Part shown: one piece after another, positions 42,777-53,399 of the stretch
Layout: every line of letters starts with the position of its first letter
How positions within the stretch are numbered: the first letter of the stretch is position 1
Origin: Anaspis maculata
Taxonomy: Eukaryota > Arthropoda > Insecta > Coleoptera > Scraptiidae
DNA length: 64,000 nt
Direction of reading: 5' to 3'
NCBI GenBank assembly: GCA_949128115.1
Contig: OX421966.1
Span: 68,507,416 to 68,571,415 of the forward strand
Notes under the pieces: generated by a model
Seen by the model: only the letters and a program-made list of their open reading frames with translations
The model's database searches: none
What the model was told of the DNA's origin: nothing
Translations under genes and position numbers: made by a program

Positions 42777-44534
42777 CAGGGTGGTATCAAAAAGATGAAC
42801 TTTTTGTTCTTCTTTGTTCCTTTTTTGACCAATTTTTTAAATCCAAAGCTCATGATGGAGATAAATCTTCAGTTGAGAGAGTCACAGGAACAGAATCGAC
42901 TGAGGACCAACCTACCAGTCTGTAGGGCAATTTATTCAAAATCAGCATTATCTTCGGACAAAGCATTCATTCTCAACACTTCTTTGGTGTTTCATGATTG
43001 ACTGTGACAAGAAATTTTGATGGAGATATCAAATCACCACAACTGCATGTTTTTCAAAGAGAAGCAGCGCCCTTACTCACTTGCAAATGCTTGTAACCAA
43101 TGATACAAAAATCAGAGCGAGCAGGATCTTCTATTCCTGGGCTGTTCCGATTTCCGTAACGTTGAGAACGGTAATTTTCATGAGCGAGAAAGCTGATTCT
43201 CCTTCAGAAACATGCAGTTTTATTGTGGTCTCGCCATCAGAAGTTTGTTTTATAATCAATCATGGAACCTCACAGATAATGTTCAGAATGAATGCTTCGT
43301 CCGAAGAAAATGGTAATTTTCATTTCATTTTCTTCCCGGCTGGATTCTGAAACCTATACAGGGTATGTTCATTTGGAAAGTTGTCACACCTGATTTCTCG
43401 TTGCCAAAATTTTTTACAGGAAAACGCCAAAACAGGTCAATTTTTGTTTCGAGGGGGACATCTAGGACACATACTGTCAAATTTTTATCTTTGACCCCTT
43501 TGTCCCTACCCCACCCTACTTCAAAATTTCAAATAGCATTACTTATCTTGTGAAACATCAAATTGAGAGCAATAAAATTTTTATTCCGTCAAAGACATTT
43601 TCAATTTTTCTAATCCACACCCAAACTATTGTGAAAATCTTCTCTTTGTTAATGAGAGGAAACTTTCCCCTATATAAATTCCCGATTCATGATGAATAGA
43701 CTTCCCAGCAAAAACAGGTCGATTTTTATTTTGAGGGGGTCATCTTAGACACGTATGGTCAAATTTTCATCTTCAATCCCTTCGCCCCCACTTTGCCCTA
43801 CTTCAAAATTTCAAACAGCATGATCTATTTTGTGATACATTGAATTGAAGGCAATAAAATACTCTTTTCCTCAAACTTTTTTGGAACCAACCCTTTGAAG
43901 TAAGGTAGGGTGAGGGCGGAGGGGTTGAAAATGGAAATGGTGTCTTAGGTGATCCCATTGAAGTAAAAATGAACCTGTTTCTGCTATAGTCTATTTTTTT
44001 AAAATCGGGAGTTTATGGAGGAAAATTTATTTTCCATTAACAAAGTGAAAGGATGTTCACAAAGGTTAAGGGGTGGTTAAAAAAAAAATAGAAATATATG
44101 TTTGGCGGAAAAAGAATCAAATTGAAAGTAATACATTCAATTTGATGTACCACAAGATACATGATGCTATTTGAAATTTCTAAGTGAGGTGGGGTGGAGG
44201 AAAAGGGATTGAAGATAAAAATTTGACAGTATGTGTCCTAGATGTCCCCCTCGAAACAAAAATTAATCTGTCTCGGCGTTTTCTTGTGAAAAATTTTGGC
44301 GACGAGAAACCAGGGCTGACAACTTCTCAAATGGACACCCTGTATATCCCTAGGTCACTGTTTCTGGTGATGCCAACCTTTTCCTTGAATGTTGGTTTTG
44401 AGTCGATGTTGTTCCTGGGGATTTCCTACCCAAAGTTTCAGCTTCAAAATAAGCCCTGGATTTCTAAAATCGGTCAAAAAAAGAACATGTGTTGACAGTG
44501 AACGATTAAAAAGTTGATTTTTTATGCCACCCTG
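42777..44534. mobile_element. Foldback, 1.76 kb, with CAGGGTGG ends
   Basis: CAGGGTGGTATCAAAAAGAT at 42777 is the inverse of the sequence ending ATGCCACCCTG at 44534. Inner pairs include ACAGGGTATGTTCATTTGG near 43360 with its inverse near 44325, and TTTCTCGTTGCCAAAATTTT near 43391 with its inverse near 44290. The centre (43430-44275) is made of alternating direct and inverted modules carrying GAGGGGGACATCTAGGACAC and CTACTTCAAAATTTCAAATA, the same modules as at 6.6 and 33 kb. TA follows the right end (44535-44536); the left junction is disturbed by about 5 bp. No coding capacity is evident. Confidence 0.82.
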
Positions 44535-44559
44535 TAAAGAAAACTCTAAAAAAAAATTT

Positions 44560-44870
44560 CCATTTATTCAACGCCGGCCTATTTCCATAACGAGGTCTAA
44601 CACCGACGCCGATGAATGCTTTCCTCCACTATCCTGAAAATTTCAACGAACCCATCTATATGTTCCAACGCAGGGTAGGGATTTTTAACGACCACCAACA
44701 TCGTATGGGGTCGGCTAAATCATTCGTATTTTACGTGCTATGCGACACACGGCACGTCTTGCATTTAGCAAGCATTCCAACTGAATCGAGAAGCTTGTTT
44801 TCGAGGCAAAAATCCGACCGTGCGTCCCCGGCAGAGATCAAACCCGCGACCTCTGATAAAATGAAATAAA
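44560..44870 (-). repeat. tRNA-derived SINE, 5'-truncated
   Basis: On the minus strand the sequence runs from GGTCGCGGGTTTGATCTCTG (a good RNA polymerase III B-box, near 44855) to a tail GGCGTTGAATAAATGG (near 44568). Its last 90 bp match the SINE part at 27080-27176. No A-box is seen before the B-box, so the tRNA head is incomplete. Confidence 0.65.
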
Positions 44871-45239
44871 TATCCTTGAATAAAATGGATGATAAGACAA
44901 ATCAGAAATCGTTCCAACGTATGAGTTCCACCTGAATGTCTGCAGAACTTTTTTTTTCTTTAAATAAGAGTATATGTTGAACTTTTATAACTGTTGCCCT
45001 GCTTTCTTCAACACACTGTAAACTCAAGTTGACAACTTTAGATTTTTGAATTGATATGGTTCTGTTCCCAGAAAATCATGTTCTCAAATGCTTTCAATAA
45101 GAATGGAATTGTTCGAGCCAGTTGCAGGGGTTTTCTTTTATTGAAAAAGAATAAAATTATAGAGCACTATAGTGGTACATCTATCTTGTTGCGTAGTTCA
45201 GATCTCTAGGAATTGTAGGCCACCATTTCTGAGAATCAC
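44871..45239. other. Unassigned noncoding stretch
   Basis: AT-rich sequence between the SINE and the minisatellite. Nothing recognised. Confidence 0.4.
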
Positions 45240-46896
45240 ACAGAAACATCCCTGATGGATAACGGAGCGATATTCCTGGAGATCGCGGAGTAACAGCTTC
45301 AGAGCACTCAAAAATTCACAAGAGGTCAGAAGGCCTCCGAACTTCTGGCAATTCATGGGGAAGGAAGCTTATTAGGTTTCAAAAGACCCGAAAAGACTCA
45401 TCGAGACTTAGTGTAGATCTGAAAGACACAGTAAGACACAAGGGGGGGGGGGGGGCTAGTAAAACTTTGATCAACTCAAGAAGACATGCACAAGAGGCCG
45501 ATTAGAGCTCCGGAAGTCACAAAAAGACACAAGAATTCAGCAAAGCTGCAAACGACACAAAGACACAAGGAGGCCCGCAGAAGGGCTCCGATCAACTTGA
45601 TAGACAAAAAAACTCATTCAAAACCACAGAAAAACACAAATGGGGTAAATCTGAGCCACAAACGATATAAAAAGACACACGGATGCCAGCCAGGGTCTAA
45701 GCAATCCATGAGGGCTCAAGGGAACTTACATACATTTTGAAAAATAAAGACGAGGCAGGTAAACTCAGTAGGGCTTTAAGCGAACGGGAAGACACACGTC
45801 TGGGGCCCAGCAGGGTTTCGAGGAACTTATCAAGTTGTGAGGCTTCACTAGATTACGAAAGACACAAGAAAACAAGAAATACAGACTTAATAGGACTCTA
45901 AACAGAACAGGAAGATACAAGGGGACCGCAGTCCTCACGAAGACTTGAAGAAGCTCGATCGATTTCGGAAGATACAAAAAGATCCAAGGAGCCTTGGTAG
46001 GACACGAGGTAGGACTTGAAACAGCAGGGCTCTGAAAAAACTCAGAAAGGTATAAGAGGTCTAACTAGAATTCTCCAAAACCAAGAAAAAGGACAAGAGG
46101 CTTATCAGGACTCCAAACCATACTTAAAGAGACAAGAGGGCCCATCGGTACGGCTTCAGCCCTCTTCTATCACTATAAAAGATAGAAGAGGGCCAGAAAG
46201 GCCTCCAAGTAGATCAGGAAGAAATAACATAAATAAGAACATAAATAAGTAATACATAATACCAAGGAGACTTGGTAGGGCTCTGAACCACCCACAAAGA
46301 TGCTCTGGAGCCGCAAAAGGAGACACAGGGGGTTTCATTACAGTTTCTTGAAACCACGACAAAACACAAAGCAGCTCTTCAAACAACACATGTGAATCAA
46401 GGGGGCTCAAGGGGCTTGGTCGTAATCAAAAAGACACGCAAGGGATTGATTAGACTTTCGAAAGCCACAAAAAGAAACGCAAGTTTAGCAGGGCTCCAAA
46501 CGACATAAGAGCGTCCAAGAGCCCTCCGATCAGCTCGAGATGACACAAAGTAGACTCATAGGGCCTCAAAACGACACATAGAGGCACACAAGGAGAGCAG
46601 CAGGGCTTACACAGATCCATTAGTACAAGAAGCCACAAAGAACTTTGATAGAGCTCTGAAGTCACGGAAAAACACAAAGGGGATCAGTATCTAGAAAGCT
46701 CCAAACGAAATTAGACACAGGGGTGCAGCAGAATTTCGAACAACTGAAAAAGCATAAATGGGTAAAGTAGAGCTCCGACCAGCTCAACAGAACACAATAG
46801 GGCATATTACAGTACAGGAAGCCACGAGAAGACACATGGGAACTAGTCAGTGCTCCCGAGCACTCCAAACAACACATGTCGGCAGAACGGGACCAA
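45240..46896 (+). repeat. Degenerate minisatellite, unit roughly 50 bp (left part)
   Basis: Loose repeats of a phrase like CAGGGCTCCAAACGACACAA followed by AAAGACACAAGGGG run through the whole segment. Spacing is uneven, roughly 45-55 bp. A G-run of about 13 lies near 45443. Frames rich in Lys, His, Arg and Thr over this segment are produced by the repeat. The array is cut at 46896 by a foldback and resumes at 47922. Confidence 0.7.
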
Positions 46897-46898
46897 TA

Positions 46899-47919
46899 CG
46901 CGATATTAGTGGTGACGTCAGAGTCGCCATTTTCAAATGGCGGATCCAACAATGGTCTGAGAACAAAAAAAATTCAGAAATTATTTTTTTGTAGCATTAC
47001 CTTGCATATTCAACTATATTGGGGTACGAAGTGACAAAATACAGAATCTAGAGGTCATTTTGGAGCATGATCCAATTTTTTATTACTTTCAGCAAAAGTA
47101 GTTTGAAAGTGACAGCTCTGACATAACCTGAAAGCGCAAACAACTGCACTAGCACCAGACAACAACAAGAAACAGTCATCCAGTCAACCACACGGCAAAG
47201 TGCAGAGCTGCGGACGTGTTGGAGAAGCTTTTTTGTGATTTTTGGTTTATCACTCGGTTGATCATTTTGAAGTGAAATTGGTAGGTAAGTAATGTGTTGG
47301 GCATCAGATAGAAAACACTACAATGAGCGGCGAACATGTAAATTTTTCTCATGCCCAAAAGACGAAAATGAAAGAAAACAAATCGAAGAATCTTTTGACA
47401 TACCTACCTAGTAAATGGTAAATTCCAACTTGACAATAATTTGCCTTAAACTGTTGTGATTAGGTACGAAAATATGAAATGTACGTGTGAAAATTATTTG
47501 TTGTTCTAATGAAGTAAGATATCTCCATCACTAATCGCATAGGTACTGTTACCGTTAAAGGCGAAATGTGGAACACATGCATGTTTATGTATTTGCCATT
47601 TCTGCCAAAGCCCTGATGAAAGGAAGCGCCAAACCACGCTTCCGCTCTACAAGTTGTTTATGCATTGAGGTTTGCGGTTGTGTCGCGCTGTCACATTCAA
47701 ACTTCTTTTGCTAATATAATGTTTAAGAAAGAAGATAAAAAATCGAAATATGCTCCAAAATGACCTCTAGGTTCTGTAGTTTGCCACTTCGTACCCCAAT
47801 ATAGTTGAATATGCAAGGTAATGCTAACAAAAAATAATTTCGGAAATTTCCTTTGTTCTCAGACTATTGTTGGATCCGGCATTTAAAAATGGCGATCGTG
47901 ACGTCATACTAATATCGCG
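46899..47919. mobile_element. TA-flanked foldback, 1021 bp
   Basis: The termini CGCGATATTAGT and its inverse ACTAATATCGCG are flanked by TA (46897-46898 and 47920-47921). The arms also share TGACGTCA, GGATCC(A/G), AACTATATTGGGGTACGAAG and AGGTCATTTTGGAGCAT with their inverses, about 190 bp per arm. The middle 650 bp is unpaired. It splits the minisatellite. No transposase is encoded. Confidence 0.92.
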
Positions 47920-47921
47920 TA

Positions 47922-48110
47922 TAGGGCTACTAAAACCAAAGAAAGCACCACAATAGGGCTTTTTAGAGTTTCAAAAGCCACCAGAAGATACAAGGGTTCC
48001 AATAAATGACCTGTTTGGACAAAAAAAAAAAAAAAGTCACCAGGGCTCTGCACTACTGAAGATGACTGAAGAGGGTTAGTAAACCATCAAACGACGCAAG
48101 GCACAAGGAG
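47922..48110 (+). repeat. Degenerate minisatellite (right part)
   Basis: AGGGCTACTAAAACCAAAGA, AGAAGATACAAGGGTTCC and CCATCAAACGACGCAAGG continue the phrase of 45240-46896 after the foldback. Confidence 0.65.
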
Positions 48111-50860
48111 CTTTCGCTTTTAAGCCTTTCATATTTTGATCTCTCGTAATTTCCACATTTCATCTTTCAGCATCATGTTCTCGATGTTTTCTCTTTTGGT
48201 TGTAAAGTTGGTCGCTCACTTGTATTTCGATTTTTTCGTAATTTCTGTATTCCGCTTTCGACTTTTCTGCACTTTCAACAATACGATTTTCGATCTTCTT
48301 CGTGGTTTCGAGATTTGATTTTTGATTGTTAAGGTAGATTTTGATCTTCTGTATTTCGATGTCATTTCCGTCATCCTACGGAACGACATCTCCGATATTT
48401 GCAGAGGATACATAATATACATGATTTCTAGGGGCGAAAGCTCCGGGAATCGGTACAACTGAAGCTCTGGTAATCTTGGAGTGACACCTGTCCTGGAGTG
48501 AGATCTCTGAGGATCGCAGGGTCCAGGGTGATATAAGTGTGATGTGATTGTGTAAGATTTTCAATGTCAATAGAACAAAAAATGCATGGAAGGTCACCAG
48601 TTTCCAGTTCGTATTATGGTGCTCACTTGGACTGTATAAAACACTTGAATTAATTCCCCGATTCTTCAATTGAACTGTCATCAGAATTTTATCAAATGTT
48701 ATCTAATAAATGTTCATGCAGAGCAAAATCTGTGATCGTAATCGTACTCTAGAAACTGTTTAGTCTAACCACGTGTCGTTTTGCCTCCCTCAAGGCTGTA
48801 TGCTTAACCCCGGTTCCAAATGTAATCATGAATTAGCTAATTGAGCAATTTCTTTGGTGAATTCTAGATCAATGCCCGTTGATTGACCACAGGAAATGCA
48901 TATACAAGCTGTTGAGAACTGAACATTTTCTCCATAATCCTTAGTAAAACTGTGTTTTTCATTCGTCACTATCGTAAAATCCACCATGGAAAATCCTCAA
49001 TTAGACGTTTCATGATAATTTTTTTCGGTGCAACCGATCAATGTCTCGATGCTCAGTGCGCCTAATCAATGGAAAAACTTCTGCGCCAATCGACCTCGTC
49101 ACCTCAAGAAAAATGTTCATAATTTGAATCAAAATAACTGAACAATAATTATTGATAAGACTACCCATACTCACTCTCAGTTTATCAGAAATGAGTTTTG
49201 CAATATTTCAATGAGCAATAAACCGGACGGTTTATCACCTAATTAAAATCTCTCATATTATTGCTTCCAGGACATAACGACGTTTAGCGTTAAGAATAAA
49301 CATTTTATGTGTACAATTGCAGTGTTTTCTTATCACTTTGACTGTGTCTCGTGAGGTACCTACCTATATCCAGCTATTTTTCTCGGAATCAATTTTTCAA
49401 ATTAATTGCGCTCTGCGTTCAAAAAATAATTTCGAGAGATTCACATGTGTCGTCGCAATTGAACGAACCATAAAGACGACGACTGAGACTCGAGGAAGTG
49501 TCTTGTGTGGCGCGCAAAAGACCAGGATGTCCATTGAAAGAGATATTCACAGATAGACGCATAAGAGAATGCACATTGAAAGATAATACGATTTCGTGCG
49601 CGAGTTGAATGGGGATATCTGTCTAGCTTTTATGTTATCTAATAAAAGGTAGAGATGCATTATGGTGAAAAAGAGATATACGGCTCGAGTGAGGAGGGCA
49701 CGATCCGACGGAAATGTGCAAAGTATATGAGCCGAGAAACATAGGCGGATTGTTTATACACCGGATGGGGATTCTTTTGATGATGGGATGAGAATGATGA
49801 GAGAGCCTATAGGTACCGACCAGCGTATGAAAAAAAACCGCAGAAACAATCAATCTGAAGGGAGATCGACCTCATTTTTGTCTTTTATAATCTGTATCAT
49901 CATCATCATCATCATCAATATAATTATCAGTAATAAATAACAAGTGGTATGATTATCATCGATGATAATTTCGAATGAAATCGTGCCTGCAGATTCAACG
50001 ACTGTGGAGCACTGCGTGGTATAATTATCATACCACGAGTTAAATTCAACAAGACTATATAACAAATTGAAAAAATTGAATGGTATACTTACATCAGACA
50101 TTTTAAGGCAAATCTAAGGTTCACCTATTTAGTGTCTATATGCATTACAAAAAAGCAATTCAAAGATTCGTCCCTCGTTAGTAAGGCGTATTACATGGAC
50201 ATGATTTTCCATGTTACGAGCAGATCCCATGTAAATCCACTCAATGTGACATTCTCTGATCTGAATGCCTGTGTCAACGTCAACACCACAGACGAATGCT
50301 GTATCTGTATATATTTTGTACAAGAACCCCCTTTTGGAGTAAGTGATCACGTTTCATAACCCAGATAAGGCCATCGTCCTTTTGAAAAGACAGTAGATAT
50401 TTATTAATTTTTTTATTAGTCGTCCTTCTTCACTGTAAGATGGCAGTGTGGTTTCCGCTTAACAGTTGTTCTCTCAATCTTTACCTCTTATCACCTGTTT
50501 GACATATTGTCAATATGTGGCGGAAAGTTATTGTTTAGTATGCTGTGATTGTTGAGGTTAGAACATGGGTAATTGGAGATAAGTGTAATTACTTCGGCAA
50601 TCATTGGAATCAAAATGTGAATGTAATTATAACTGAAGTATTATTCGTATTTATGAGTTTGAATACAATTTCGATCATTTAGGCTACTTTATAAGAAATA
50701 TTGAGCCAAGAAGGCGACTGTTTTTTTATAGAGGACGGTGGCGTTATATGCTGCTATCTACCAAATTTTTGGTTTTTGTTTTCAAGCTACTGGAAAAAGC
50801 CATTTCACGCTGAATGAGCTGCTGGAGGACGCGGAAAATGCTTTTGACGATAAAGACCCC
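48111..50860. other. Unassigned region
   Basis: T-rich loosely repetitive sequence with TTTCGAT words at 48140-48370 and a CAT trinucleotide run at 49896-49917. Open frames up to 101 residues show no domain. Because 48.7-50.1 kb has few visible repeats, it is a better candidate than most of the window for single-copy host noncoding DNA. Confidence 0.35.
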
Positions 50861-50861
50861 T

Positions 50862-51585
50862 GACAAAATTGTAATTGTAATTCACATTGTAATTGACCAT
50901 GACGTAGGTACATATATTTTGATAATTATTTTTACCAGTCTCCATCTGTTGGAGAAGCTGAAATCAAGAATCCAGAAAGGGACGGAAACTATCCGGGAAA
51001 ACCTATTAGAAAAAGACTGTGACACCGTACACTCGAGTGTCCTCAAGAAGCAAGATCGAGGCTGTTTTGACTTTTGCATTAGCAAAGACAACTCAATCGT
51101 GATCCGTAAATGGAATGACAATAGCGTCGTTAGCATTGCATTCAACAACATGCCAGTGGTTCCAACCGTGCAAGTGAAGAGATTTTCGGAAAAAGGAATA
51201 AAGGAGTCGTTAAAGAGCAACCAAAATATTATCAGAAAATACAACGAAAATATGGACAGGGTAGCTCAAGCAGACGAAAATATCAGCCTTCACAAAACAA
51301 AAATTCTTGGCAAGTAGTTGGCAAGTAAAAGAAGAAATAAAAAGTTAGAGCAAAAGATAGGTGAGTTTTAACTGCTCCTTGAAACAGACATGTGTTCACT
51401 AGTAAAAAACAAAATTTATTACATTGCTTCACCCTCATCTGGACCATCACAGCACCAGCAAGCAGTCCACTGGTGTCACTGCCTTCAAGATCGGCCAATT
51501 CGTTGTGATGCAAACAGTGATACAAGTTTCCGTGCTGCAGAAATTGTTATTCGGCGTTATCTTATCGAAAGTTTTTTGCTCTCTC
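50862..51585 (+). pseudogene. piggyBac transposase fragment
   Basis: The frame reads FTSLHLLEKLKSR, then RGCFDFCISKDNSIVIRKWN, DNSVVSIAFN, VKRFSEKGIKESLKSNQNII, KYNENMDRVAQADENISL. The pattern KWNDNSVV...YN..M..VD..DENISLY is typical of the second half of the piggyBac DDD transposase domain. Here the usual VDRMD acidic position reads VAQAD, so a catalytic Asp neighbourhood is altered. After a stop, SFRAAEIVIRRYLIESF (about 51520) matches the FRR...YL C-terminal helix region. The N-terminal half and the Cys-rich tail are missing. A LINE follows directly. It could only be domesticated if expressed, which the stops argue against. Confidence 0.8.
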
Positions 51586-51596
51586 ATGGATTAGGT

Positions 51597-52179
51597 ATGG
51601 AACCAGTCACTATAGAAAAAATACAGAATCTTCCCGAAACAGCATTGAAAACCCAAACAGACGAAATAAAAGAAGACAACAGGAGGAATATTAAAGCGGT
51701 ACACAACAGAATAAGTAGAGTAGACACCCAGGTCCAAGAAATCACAAAGCGGAACATATTCCTAGAACGCAAAATCAGGAAAAAATACATTATCCTGTTT
51801 GGATTTGAAGTGAAGGAATCCGATTTAGTTCCCGCAGTACTTGAGAAACTGAACTAAACCTTGGGTCTACGTCTAACAGCAAATGATTTGAATAATGTTT
51901 ATAAAATTGGAAAAAGTGAGAAGCCACCATTGGTAGTCGAATTCATTTCGTATTTGAAGAAACAAGAAGTTTTCAAAGATGTGAAGTTACTGGCTTTGAG
52001 TGGCACAGGAATAGCTGTTTCAAATGACTTGTGCGAAGAAGACAGAAGAGACCAAAAAATTTTGCGAAGACACCTTATAGAAGCCAAAAAAAAAACATAC
52101 CAGCCAAGATCAAATTTAATGGAATCGAAATCGACGGGAAGTGGTACACAGTAAAGGACCTGGATAACACCGATGCATA
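51597..52179 (+). pseudogene. LINE ORF1 (nucleic-acid-binding protein)
   Basis: MEPVTIEKIQNLPETALK starts a coiled-coil-like segment (NRRNIKAVHNRISRVDTQVQ, EITKRNIFLERKIRKKYIIL) followed by FGFEVKESDLVPAVLEKLN. After an in-frame TAA (51855) come LGLRLTANDLNNVYKIGKSE, PPLVVEFISYLKKQEVF and ALSGTGIAVSNDLCEEDRR. A frameshift at an A run near 52090 leads to AKIKFNGIEIDGKWYTVKDL. The coiled coil followed by an RNA-binding-like fold is the usual ORF1p plan for chaperoning LINE RNA. One nonsense and one frameshift change inactivate it. Confidence 0.75.
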
Positions 52180-52583
52180 AATAGAAGAAACTAGTCACAA
52201 TAGCTCATCGGAAGAAGAAACTGTTGAAAAAGAAAGTGAAGGGGATGAAGATAGCAAGGCGGATGAAGGCAAGCAAACATTGGACAAGGATGTGAACAAG
52301 AAGAGAAAGATCGATACACCTAGTCCTGGGAAACCAAGAACAAGAAGGACCAAAAAGAAAAAATACTAGTCTGATAAAAAAAAAGATATTGTTAATAATA
52401 ATAATAAGTATTCGGAAGAACATAAATATTGATTATTGTGTAGCTTGAATATAAATATTATAGTTTTATTTCATTGTATGTATGGTGTTTTGTTAAACTG
52501 TTCCATTATAGTCTTTTTGTAGGTATTTTGGGTATAGTAAGGAGAGAAGCGGGGAGAGCGAGGAAGGAGACAGTGGGAAAGTA

Positions 52584-53330
52584 ATGGATCCTTATATACG
52601 AGATTTTGAAATTGCCACAATAAATACGGTAGTATGTGAAAATATTTCCGAATATCGAAGGGTGGTGAGAGTGGATGGCGGAACTAATGACTTCAAGATA
52701 TTTCACAGTAACATACGTAGTGTAAGTAAGAACTTCGATGAGTTGAAAAAATTTCTGTCACAGCTTGGTGAGAGCTATGAGTGCATAGTGCTTTCAGAGA
52801 CCTGGATGCTGACTGATCACAGATTGTACAGCCTGGAGAACTGTGACATAATTTACAATGAGGGTGCCTTAAATCAAAGCGATGGTGTAATAGTATATAT
52901 AAAGAAGTCTAGTTACTACTCTTATAAGATTTTTGACCTGAATGATATCAGGGTGATTGGTCTGGTGATTCATTATGATTCAAAAAATGTACATGTCACA
53001 TCGGTTTATAGGTCGCCTTCAACGTGTCCTTACAAATTCAACAGAAGTCTTTACGAATATGTAGCGACAATCAATGAAAATAACTATGACGTAGACATTA
53101 TAACTGGGGATATGAATATTGATATATGCGGGTTCAGAGATTATACCGAAGAATACCCAAGTTGGCTTAATGAATGGGGATATGTTTCTGCAATTAATCA
53201 ATACACCCGAGAGTTTGGCTGAGCGAAATCTTGTATCGACCACCTATTTGTAAAAACAAAAATAGAAAATTTGAATCTCAACCCAATCATACTCAAAACA
53301 CATATCAGTGATCACTCTCAATAGCTTTAC
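52584..53330 (+). pseudogene. LINE ORF2 N-terminus: apurinic-type endonuclease
   Basis: MDPYIRDFEI begins the frame. Endonuclease motifs: FKIFHSNIRSVSKNFDELK (the N.R catalytic start), ECIVLSETWM (catalytic Glu), VHVTSVYRSPS (Y.PP-like), VDIITGDMNIDI (the GD.N catalytic pair), then after a TGA stop at 53220 AKSCIDHLFVKTKI and THISDHSQ (the final S-D-H). The enzyme would nick target DNA to prime reverse transcription. All catalytic motifs are recognisable; the single TGA replaces what is probably a Trp codon. Confidence 0.85.
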
Positions 53331-53399
53331 AAATTAAGAACTTTTTTAGTCGTAACAACATATCAACACCCTTGAATAAAAACAAATATAGGTCGTATC

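Noticed and set aside
45486..45740. Lys/His/Arg-rich frame that could pass for a DNA-binding protein
   Set aside because: It spans the degenerate GACACAAGG minisatellite; the basic composition follows from the repeat.
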